This document shows, piece by piece, positions 57,957 to 64,000 of a DNA stretch of 64,000 nt. A program made the position numbers and the translations under genes. The notes beneath the pieces are model-generated. The model did not search any database, was not told the DNA's origin, and worked only from the letters and a program-made list of their open reading frames with translations. Source of the stretch: an uncultured Bacteroidia bacterium. Its GTDB lineage: Bacteria; Bacteroidota; Bacteroidia; Bacteroidales; UBA932. Each line of letters starts with the position of its first letter. Within the stretch, counting starts at the first letter, position 1. The stretch spans positions 35,545 to 99,544 of the forward strand of contig CACXMA010000011.1 of NCBI GenBank assembly GCA_902768665.1, written 5' to 3'.

Positions 57957-59250
57957 AAAAGACTGGACTGACCAGCTTCCGGAGCTCTTCGAGGGCTATG
58001 CGGAGGCTGAACCCGAGGGACTGTGGGAGGCAGTTCAGGGGGCCATGGCGCCAAAACGCAGGAAAGCCGCCGCAGCGTGGTGGTGGTACGGGGCAGCCGC
58101 CCTTGCCGCCGCGGCCTGCGTCGCCGTCGGCGTGTTCCTTTTCCGCAGCGACCCGGCCGCCTTCAAGGCGGACGTCCCTAACGACAACCTTGCCGTCCTC
58201 CCGACGGACGTCCCCCCTGTCATAACAGAGGAAACTCCCGAAGTCATTTCTGACAATACCCCCTCTGTCAGTCCGAGCGATCCCTCTTCTGTCATTCCGA
58301 GCGCCAGCGAGGAATCTACCCATGCCGATGCCCGATCGGAGTCGGGCATGACGGTAGAAAAGGAGGAGGCTGTCGAAGAGGCGGTGGGAGAGGAACAGAA
58401 AGAGGAGAAGGCAGAGGCGGTAGGAAAGGAGCTGAAAGAGGAAAAGGCAGAGACGGTCGGATCGGGGCAGAAAGAAGAGAAGGCAGAGACGGCTGAAAAG
58501 GCCGAAACGGACTTCTGGGATGAGCCGGACAGTGACACCAAGAAACCGCGCAAGCCGGTGGAAATCAAAGTCCGCGCGGGTCTGAGCTCAGGACAGTATC
58601 TGGCTCAGGACGTGACCCGGACGACGACCGGCTATGGCCTGCCGGTTTCCTATCCGGGAATGCCGATGAGCAAGGCGGCTCAGTCGAATTCGGGGCTCAG
58701 CCCCATGATGCTCAGCCGCAACAAGCCGAGCATCACGGATGCACAGCACCACCGCAGCTCTCGCTTCGGCATTACTATCGGCGCCTCTTTCGGCAGACAC
58801 TGGGGAATGGAGAGCGGCATCTACCTGACGACCCTTCGATCGACCTATGCCAGCGAAAGCGGCGCGGCGCGCTCCACGACCGAAAGGGAAATGCGCTATA
58901 TCGGTTTCCCGCTGCACCTGCAGTATCGGATCTGGTGGTATGGAAAATTCAGCGTCTACGGCGTTGCCGGCCCGATGTTCGAGACAGCCTACCGGACCCG
59001 GACGACGACGGTGCAAACGCTTGGCGGCCATCAGGAGCACAAAACCGACAGGACTCGTATCAGCGACAACCGCTGGTCGGTCCAGGCGGGCGCCGGAGCG
59101 CAGCTGGAGTTCCTGCCGGGTGCCAGCCTCTTCCTGCAGCCGTCCCTGAGCTGGCACATTCCGAACGGAAACGGATTGGAAAACGCCTACTCCGAACATC
59201 CGTTCTCACCGGAATTTTTCTTCGGCGTGCGCTTTACGTTCGACCGGTAG
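57949..59250 (+). CDS. Anti-sigma-like membrane protein fused to an outer membrane beta-barrel
   Basis: A 433-residue protein in three parts. Residues 1-42 are cytoplasmic (W-T-D-Q-L-P-E-L-F-E-G-Y), followed by one transmembrane segment (about 43-65, G-A-A-A-L-A-A-A-A-C-V-A). Residues 75-205 are a charged linker with repeated E-K-A-E-(A/T)-V units and a translated dispersed repeat. Residues 210-433 form a PorT-like barrel (V-R-A-G-L-S-S-G, R-F-G-I-T-I-G-A-S-F-G, ending F-F-G-V-R-F-T-F-D-R). The layout would link the inner membrane and sigma factor to the outer membrane in one chain. Such fusions occur in Bacteroidales; the mechanism is unknown. Overlap with the sigma gene supports pairing. 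Confidence 0.75.
   Translation: MSKKDWTDQLPELFEGYAEAEPEGLWEAVQGAMAPKRRKAAAAWWWYGAAALAAAACVAVGVFLFRSDPAAFKADVPNDNLAVLPTDVPPVITEETPEVISDNTPSVSPSDPSSVIPSASEESTHADARSESGMTVEKEEAVEEAVGEEQKEEKAEAVGKELKEEKAETVGSGQKEEKAETAEKAETDFWDEPDSDTKKPRKPVEIKVRAGLSSGQYLAQDVTRTTTGYGLPVSYPGMPMSKAAQSNSGLSPMMLSRNKPSITDAQHHRSSRFGITIGASFGRHWGMESGIYLTTLRSTYASESGAARSTTEREMRYIGFPLHLQYRIWWYGKFSVYGVAGPMFETAYRTRTTTVQTLGGHQEHKTDRTRISDNRWSVQAGAGAQLEFLPGASLFLQPSLSWHIPNGNGLENAYSEHPFSPEFFFGVRFTFDR
58291..58317 (+). repeat. Dispersed element inserted in-frame in the anti-sigma-like gene
   Basis: A 27-bp copy, GTCATTCCGAGC to CGAGGAATCT, in frame and encoding V-I-P-S-A-S-E-E-S. A related partial copy, GTCAGTCCGAGCGA, lies at 58267-58280. 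Confidence 0.8.
58327..58352. repeat. Palindromic element ATGCCCGA/TCGGGCAT, coding
   Basis: ATGCCCGA and TCGGGCAT are 8-bp arms around TCGGAG, in frame in the anti-sigma-like gene ten bases after the previous element. The copy ends in GAC like the other elements and encodes part of the linker. Confidence 0.65.
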
Positions 59251-59665
59251 CGCTTTTACCTGCAGGTCCTCCAGGCAGAGTTTCGGGACGTAGTGGTTGC
59301 CGTCATTTGCGGCTCCTGTCCGGGGTGGGGGAGATGCTCCTCGGGGAGGGCGGCGCCGAGCCTGACAAGCGGGTGGATCCGCTGCGCCTGCTCCGAGGGG
59401 ACCGGACGGAAGCGGAGCGTCTGGGCGTTCATTCCGGAAGGAAGCAGCGGCACGACGGAAAGAATCTCCATTAGTTTTGGCTGGCGTATCATCCGGTAGT
59501 TGGCGCAAATCGCGGAGAAATAATACGGATTGTTTACAAAGCCGTTTCGATTGTTATAAATCTCTCCGTTCGTACCCTGAAAAATTCATCCTGTCCCATT
59601 GCAGATGTATTTTTTGAAAAAATCCTTTTCATTTTTAATAAAAATGTATAAATTTGTTGAGTTGA
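59251..59665. other. Stretch without a convincing gene
   Basis: About 415 bp between the beta-barrel fusion gene and the decayed surface-protein remnant. A minus-strand frame is open over about 110 codons (59256-59590) but lacks a proper start and does not resemble a family I recognise; it may be gene debris. The right end is AT-rich and contains a -7 box. Confidence 0.5.
59649..59656 (+). promoter_or_regulatory. -7 box before the decayed surface-protein remnant
   Basis: TAAATTTG matches TAnnTTTG in AT-rich DNA. It precedes an ATG at 59686 that is in the wrong frame for the remnant, suggesting a promoter that outlived its gene. Confidence 0.4.
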
Positions 59666-60121
59666 GGTGTTAATACTTTAACTATATGCGGCTTACCGCC
59701 CATAGCCTTAGCCCACCGCCCGTATTTCACCAGCGGCGGCAAGGGTGTCGGCAACGGTCCGCGCAGCTACGCCATCCCGGTGCGCTGCATCAAGGACGGC
59801 TGGGTCCCCGTCGAGATTATCGATGTCGCCTCCGTGGCGCTCGACCAGACCGAATTCACCCTGACTGTAGGGGAGAGCGCGCAGCTGACGGCGACCGTGC
59901 TTCCTGAAAACGCCTCGGATCCCACGGTCAGCTGGTCCAGCTCCGACCCGGCCGTCGCGACGGTCACGGACGGCCTGGTGACGGCCCTCGGGAAGGGAAC
60001 TGCCGTCATTACGGCGACTGCAGGCGGACAGTCGGCGACCTGCACCGTGACCGTCCTGCCCGAGGGCAATTCCATGGGCGGAGGCGATCCCGAAGATTTC
60101 GACCCTGAAGACTGGAATTAA
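59666..60121 (+). pseudogene. Remnant of a surface protein with FISUMP-like tail and BIG2 domain
   Basis: The frame, open from a TGA at 59663 to TAA at 60119-60121, encodes R-P-Y-F-T-S-G-G-K-G-V and P-R-S-Y-A-I-P-V-R-C-I-K-D, which resembles the end of a Fibrobacter-type paralogous (FISUMP-like) domain. A BIG2-type Ig domain follows (V-A-L-D-Q-T-E-F-T-L-T-V-G ... V-S-W-S-S-S-D-P-A-V-A-T-V), then an acidic tail. There is no signal peptide or first part. An ATG at 59686 downstream of a promoter is in another frame, so the 5' part seems deleted and frameshifted. Translation from ATG 59780 (113 residues) cannot be excluded. Confidence 0.6.
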
Positions 60122-60133
60122 TATACTTTGACC

Positions 60134-61114
60134 ATGAAAAAGTTATTCCTCTTTACCTTACTGCTGCTCTTTCTGGCGGCCTGCCGGCAGGGCCAGCAGA
60201 CCGGCGAGGCCTCTTCCTACGTCAACCGTGCGGAAGCCATCGTCGCGCAGATCCATGATCCGGCGTCCCCCTATGTCGTGGTGGCCTGCCACCGGGGCGA
60301 CTGGCGCAATTATCCGGAGAATTCCATCCCCGCCATCGAAAGCGTCATCCGGATGAACGCCGATATCGTGGAAATCGACATCCACATGACGAAGGATTCC
60401 GTCCTGGTGCTCTGTCACGACACCGACGTCCTGCGGACGACCAATTTCTCCAAGGTGTTCCGCGGCGAGGAGGGCAAGAGCGCCAAGATCAAGGACCTGA
60501 CCCTTGCTGAGATCAAGCGGTTGAGCCTCAAGCGCGCCCACGGGGTGGAAATCGACACGCTCCGCATGCCGACCCTCGAGGAGGCGCTGCTCTGCACCAA
60601 GGACCGCATCTGCGTCAACATCGACAAGGGCTACGACTACTACGACGCCGTCAACCTGCTGACCGAACGCCTCGGCGTTACGGACCAGGTCCTCATCAAG
60701 GGCAAGAAGTCCATCGAGGTGGTGGCAGAGCACGAGGCGCCCTATACCCACAATGTCATGTATATGCCGATCGTCGATATCCAGAAGGAAAAGGGGAAGG
60801 CCCTTTTCGAATCCTACATGGAGCAGGGGGTCGTGCCGCTGGCCTACGAGGTCTGCTGGCAGGACAATGAGGGCGGCGACTTCCCGGAGGCTGCCCGCCG
60901 TATCATCGCCCAGGGCTCGAAGGTCTGGGTGAATACCATCTGGGCCTCCCTCTGCGGCGGTTTCGGCAATGATGACGACGCCGCGTTCGAATGCGAGGAC
61001 CCGGGTGAGGTCTATCAGCAGTACATGGATGCCGGCGTGTCGATGATCCAGACCGACCGTCCCGAACTGCTTATCGGCTGGCTTGAAAAGACCGGCCACC
61101 ATACATTAAAATAG
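60134..61114 (+). CDS. Glycerophosphodiester phosphodiesterase, lipoprotein
   Basis: A 326-residue lipoprotein (L-F-L-A-A-C, Cys about 17). The GDPD barrel has the expected order: A-C-H-R-G-D-W-R-N-Y-P-E-N-S (catalytic His and the E-N pair), V-E-I-D-I-H-M-T-K-D and L-C-H-D-T-D. It hydrolyses glycerophosphodiesters to glycerol 3-phosphate and an alcohol in the periplasm. The MFS transporter gene 11 bases downstream probably imports the product. A TTG six bases upstream is an alternative start, but the ATG is preferred. Confidence 0.9.
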   Translation: MKKLFLFTLLLLFLAACRQGQQTGEASSYVNRAEAIVAQIHDPASPYVVVACHRGDWRNYPENSIPAIESVIRMNADIVEIDIHMTKDSVLVLCHDTDVLRTTNFSKVFRGEEGKSAKIKDLTLAEIKRLSLKRAHGVEIDTLRMPTLEEALLCTKDRICVNIDKGYDYYDAVNLLTERLGVTDQVLIKGKKSIEVVAEHEAPYTHNVMYMPIVDIQKEKGKALFESYMEQGVVPLAYEVCWQDNEGGDFPEAARRIIAQGSKVWVNTIWASLCGGFGNDDDAAFECEDPGEVYQQYMDAGVSMIQTDRPELLIGWLEKTGHHTLK

Positions 61115-61125
61115 GAGATCATTCC

Positions 61126-62448
61126 ATGGTAGATCAGAAAACGCTCAAAACCTATAAGAACTACCGGATACAGACCTTCGTGGCTGCAACCCTCGGGTAT
61201 GCCCTGTACTATGTCTGCCGCCTGTCGATGGGCGTGATGAAGCAGCCGCTCATCGATGCGGGCCTGCTGACGGCCTCCCAGCTCGGTATCATCGGCGCCT
61301 GCCTGTATTGGACCTATGCCGTCGGAAAGCTGGTCAACGGCTTCCTGGCAGACAGCGCCAACATCAAGCGCTTCATGGCGACGGGCATCGTCATTTCCGT
61401 CGGCATGAACTTCATCATGGGGCTGCTGGGTGTGGCGGCGCTCGGTGGAACGATCGCGAACTCGCTTCTGTTCCTGTCCTTCTGCGTCTTCTGGGCCTGC
61501 AACGGCTGGGCGCAGTCGATGGGTGCCCCGGCCTCGATCGTGGGCCTTTCCCGCTGGTTCCCGCGGAAGATATACGGGACCTATTACGGCATTTTCAGCG
61601 CTTCGCACAACATCGGCGAAGGCCTTTCCTTTGTTTTCGTAGGCTCGATCGTCGCGGCTTTCGGCTGGAAGTGGGGCTTTTTCGGCGCTGCCATCGCCGG
61701 CATCGTCGGCCTGGTCCTGGTGCTGCTGCTTTTCCACAATTCTCCGGAGACAGACGGCCTGCCTTCGCTCGAGGAGCTTTCCGGTGAGGAGAGTCCGGCC
61801 ACTGCGAAAAAGCCCGGCCGGGCCGAAACCCGCCAGCTGCAGAAGAGCGTCATCAAGAATCCCGGCGTCTGGATCCTGGCCGCCGCGAGCGCCTTCATGT
61901 ACATGAGCCGGTATGCCATCAACGAGTGGGGGACCATCTTCCTGCAGGAAGCCAAGGGGTATTCCCTCGGCGAGGCTGCGGCCATCATCGGCATCAACCC
62001 CATCTTCGGCATCATCGGAACGGTCGTTTCCGGCTGGCTGTCCGACGTCCTGTTCAAGGGTGACCGCCGCTACCCGGCCTTTGTCGCCGGCGTGCTGGAG
62101 GCCGTCGCGCTGGCCCTGTTCCTCTATGGCGGTCCGGCCCGCTGGGTCAACTACACGGCCATGGTGCTCTTCGGCATCTCCATCGGTGTGCTGATCGCCT
62201 TCCTCGGCGGCCTGATGGCCATCGACCTGGTGCCGCGGAAAGCGGCCGGCGCCGCGCTCGGCATCGTCGGCATCGCCTCCTATGCCGCGACCGGCCTGAT
62301 GACCATCGTCACCGGTCTGCTGATGGACGGCGGAAAGGACGCGGGAAGCCACGATTTCACCTATGTGAGCATCTTCTGGCTGGGTGCCGCGGTCATTTCC
62401 TTCCTGCTGCCGATCCTGAACTGGAAGCGGAAACCGCAGGCGCTTTGA
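61126..62448 (+). CDS. OPA-family MFS transporter (GlpT-like glycerol 3-phosphate transporter)
   Basis: A 440-residue membrane protein with about 12 hydrophobic segments. The N-terminus K-N-Y-R-I-Q-T-F-V-A-A-T-L-G-Y-A-L-Y-Y-V-C-R and R-W-F-P-R-K-I-Y-G-T-Y-Y-G fit organophosphate:phosphate antiporters (GlpT/UhpT). With the upstream glycerophosphodiesterase it forms a compact unit: periplasmic cleavage of glycerophosphodiesters, then uptake of glycerol 3-phosphate. Substrate choice between glycerol 3-phosphate and a sugar phosphate is based on that neighbour. Confidence 0.85.
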   Translation: MVDQKTLKTYKNYRIQTFVAATLGYALYYVCRLSMGVMKQPLIDAGLLTASQLGIIGACLYWTYAVGKLVNGFLADSANIKRFMATGIVISVGMNFIMGLLGVAALGGTIANSLLFLSFCVFWACNGWAQSMGAPASIVGLSRWFPRKIYGTYYGIFSASHNIGEGLSFVFVGSIVAAFGWKWGFFGAAIAGIVGLVLVLLLFHNSPETDGLPSLEELSGEESPATAKKPGRAETRQLQKSVIKNPGVWILAAASAFMYMSRYAINEWGTIFLQEAKGYSLGEAAAIIGINPIFGIIGTVVSGWLSDVLFKGDRRYPAFVAGVLEAVALALFLYGGPARWVNYTAMVLFGISIGVLIAFLGGLMAIDLVPRKAAGAALGIVGIASYAATGLMTIVTGLLMDGGKDAGSHDFTYVSIFWLGAAVISFLLPILNWKRKPQAL

Positions 62449-62550
62449 TGCGGGTTGAAATAATTGTTACATTCTCCAAATTATTTTATTACCTTTATCG
62501 CTTGAAAGTATGGCATGTAACATTTTACTAACATTTAATACTGTATTATC

Positions 62551-63234
62551 ATGAAGAAAATCATTCTTTTCCTCGTTTGCGCTCCGCTGATCGTCGGTTG
62601 CGGTGCATGGTCCAACCTCACCAACGGTGCCCTGATCGGCTCCGGCGCAGGTGCCGCTCTCGGTGCCGGTATCGGCTACCTGATCGGTAAGGACGGCAAG
62701 AGCGCTGCCATCGGTGCCGCCATCGGTACGGCTGCCGGCGCAGGTACGGGTGCCGTCATCGGCAAGAAGATGGACAAGAAGGCCGCCGAGCTCGCCGCGC
62801 TGAAGAACGCCGAGATCGAGACCGTCGAGGACGTCAACGGCTTCAAGGGCATCAAGGTGACCTTCAACGGCGGTATCCTCTTCGATACCAACAAGGCTGT
62901 GCTTTCCGCTTCCGCGAAGAGCGAGCTCCAGGAGTTCGCCAACAAGATGGCCGACATGGAGGAAACCAACATCACCATCTACGGTCACACGGACAACACC
63001 GGTACCTATGAGGTGAACCAGAAGGTCTCCAACAACCGTGCTGACGCTGTCGAGAAGTACCTCAAGCAGTGCGGTATCTCCACGAGCCGTATGACCGCCC
63101 AGGGTCTTGCCTACGACTTCCCGGTCGCTGACAACGAGACCGCCGAAGGCCGCGCCCAGAACCGCCGCGTCGAGATCTACATCACCGCCAACGAGGACAT
63201 GATCGAGGCCGCCAACAACGGCACCCTCGAATAA
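62551..63234 (+). CDS. OmpA family lipoprotein with glycine zipper
   Basis: A 227-residue lipoprotein (L-I-V-G-C, Cys about 17). Residues 27-75 form glycine-zipper repeats (G-A-L-I-G-S-G-A-G-A-A-L-G-A-G-I-G), and the C-terminal 120 residues are an OmpA-like peptidoglycan-binding domain (L-F-D-T-N-K-A-V-L, Y-G-H-T-D-N-T-G, N-R-A-D-A-V, G-R-A-Q-N-R-R-V-E). It would anchor the outer membrane to the cell wall. A weak -7 match, TACCTTTA at 62490-62497, is the best promoter seen upstream. Confidence 0.9.
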   Translation: MKKIILFLVCAPLIVGCGAWSNLTNGALIGSGAGAALGAGIGYLIGKDGKSAAIGAAIGTAAGAGTGAVIGKKMDKKAAELAALKNAEIETVEDVNGFKGIKVTFNGGILFDTNKAVLSASAKSELQEFANKMADMEETNITIYGHTDNTGTYEVNQKVSNNRADAVEKYLKQCGISTSRMTAQGLAYDFPVADNETAEGRAQNRRVEIYITANEDMIEAANNGTLE

Positions 63235-63276
63235 GAGATTTATCCTCTGAGAGAAAAGGAAAGCTGCGGTCTCTGA

Positions 63277-64000
63277 TGTGACCCCCAAAAGTTGGACGGT
63301 TTAACATTAGTTACGAGGCCTTAGATTGGAAGAGAGCTCGGTATTGCACCGGGCTCTTTCCTTTTAGCCTCAGCTCTGGGTAATGTGCCTGTCTTCCAGC
63401 GCTTTCTGATATCTTTTATGCTGATAATGCCAGCCTTGATCAGAGTGAAAAATTAGATTTCCTTGTATATTCCGTTTTTTGAAGGCCCTATCCAGCATCG
63501 TCATAACCATCTTCAAATCCGGGCTGGTGGAGATTGCGTAGGAGACAACTTCGCCATTGAACATGTCAAGGATCGGTGACAAGTAGATCTTCCTGTCTTT
63601 TATCTTCACCTGAGTGACATCAGTCGTCCATTTCTGATTCGGTGCCGTAGCTTTGAAGTCTCTATCAAGCACGTTAGGCGCAATCTTTCCCAGTTCTCCC
63701 TTGTAAGACCGATAGCGCTGCTTCTTCCGTTTGGCTTTCAAGGACATCTGCCCCATCAACTTCTGCACGGTTTTGTGATTGATCTCCAGGCCTTCATTGC
63801 GTAGCTGCGCTGTAATGCGCCGGTATCCATATCGGCCATGATGCTTGTCATATATCGCACGTATACGCTTCCTGACGGCTTCATAACCATCGGGTTGACC
63901 AAGTCGCTTGGTGTGATAATAGAACGTTGAACGAGCCATCCCCTTGAGCTCCAGAAGGAGGTCAAGGTCGTGTTCCGGCCTTAGTCCTTCGATGGCTTCC
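63277..64000 (-). mobile_element. IS3-family element, defective, running out of the window
   Basis: The left end TGTGACCCCCAAAAGTTGG at 63277 resembles IS3-family terminal repeats, which start with TG and carry an AAAAGTTGGAC core. Inside, on the minus strand, lies a damaged OrfB. The rest of the element is beyond the window. The element lies downstream of the OmpA gene and disrupts none of the genes seen. Confidence 0.8.
63311..64000 (-). pseudogene. IS3-family transposase OrfB with internal deletion
   Basis: The frame, open from the window edge, encodes the HTH_21 region (K-R-I-R-A-I-Y-D-K-H-H-G-R-Y-G-Y-R-R-I) and an rve integrase core with two catalytic aspartates (T-T-D-V-T-Q and F-H-S-D-Q-G). 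It stops at TGA right after H-I-T-Q-S (63370). In the next frame the true tail, L-K-G-K-S-P-V-Q-Y-R-A-L-F-Q-S-K, runs to a stop at 63311. The segment between, which holds the third catalytic residue (Glu), is missing, so the protein is inactive as encoded. The N-terminus is outside the window. Confidence 0.85.

Noticed and set aside
59256-59590. Minus-strand frame of about 110 codons
   Set aside because: Composition is protein-like but no valid start or family was found; left as possible debris.
1-64000. CRISPR arrays, rRNA genes, prophage or integrase genes, and a replication origin
   Set aside because: I looked for regularly spaced repeats, rRNA, phage structural genes and DnaA-box clusters and saw none; the short palindromic repeats are dispersed and not spaced like a CRISPR array.

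Overview
The window looks like a chromosomal fragment of a high-GC member of the Bacteroidales (Bacteroidota), most likely an uncultured gut or rumen lineage. The evidence is a SusC/SusD pair, many lipoprotein signals of the form small-residue-Cys-(D/N/E/K), BACON and IPT domains, DUF5686, NigD-like and PorT-like proteins, and Bacteroidota-type promoters (-7 box TAnnTTTG, in the best cases with a TTTG or TTG element about 20 bp upstream). The genus cannot be named from this sequence alone.

Layout. 1-6.3 kb: the end of a probable dapB, an orphan DUF6088 protein, a DUF5686 outer-membrane protein, a TlpA-type thioredoxin, an AlkZ-like winged-helix protein and a ThrE-type exporter. 6.3-13.3 kb: tRNA-Cys, an unrecognised secreted protein, a WYL regulator / tyrosine phosphatase / small-molecule kinase operon, a DUF1846-tryptophanase operon and a small DUF6794-like protein. 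13.3-48.9 kb: a hemicellulose utilisation region. 48.9-50.0 kb: a repeat-rich non-coding spacer. 50.0-55.2 kb: a branched-chain amino/keto acid operon (butyrate kinase, IlvE, small TPR protein, four-subunit 2-oxoacid:ferredoxin oxidoreductase). 55.2-63.2 kb: envelope proteins, a NigD-like protein with an ECF sigma factor and a membrane-anchored beta-barrel protein, a decayed surface-protein remnant, a glycerophosphodiesterase with a GlpT-type transporter, and an OmpA-family lipoprotein. 63.28 kb to the end: a defective IS3-family element.

The centre of interest is the hemicellulose locus. An AraC regulator sits between a leftward pair (GH36 alpha-galactosidase, GH3) and a rightward block of 15 tightly spaced genes (18.8-45.0 kb): GH5_7-like mannanase, SusC, SusD, two surface glycan-binding lipoproteins, GH26, two BACON-GH5 enzymes, a second GH26, GH130, an acetylesterase, GH43, GH31, GH3 and an AGE-family epimerase. 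The gene content joins a galacto(gluco)mannan pathway (GH26, GH5_7, GH36, acetylesterase, epimerase, GH130) with a xyloglucan-type set (BACON-GH5_4-like, GH31, GH43, GH3 and, after a terminator, a GH2) behind a single SusCD pair. A lipoprotein serpin and the GH2 form a separate unit just downstream.

A second theme is a family of short palindromic repeats with ends like GTCATTYC and GRAATCT. Copies occur as intergenic elements, as the probable terminator of the large operon, as in-frame coding sequence in two proteins, and as the translation-start region of the acetylesterase. Some small coordinates and starts are my choices where several start codons are possible, as noted in the entries.
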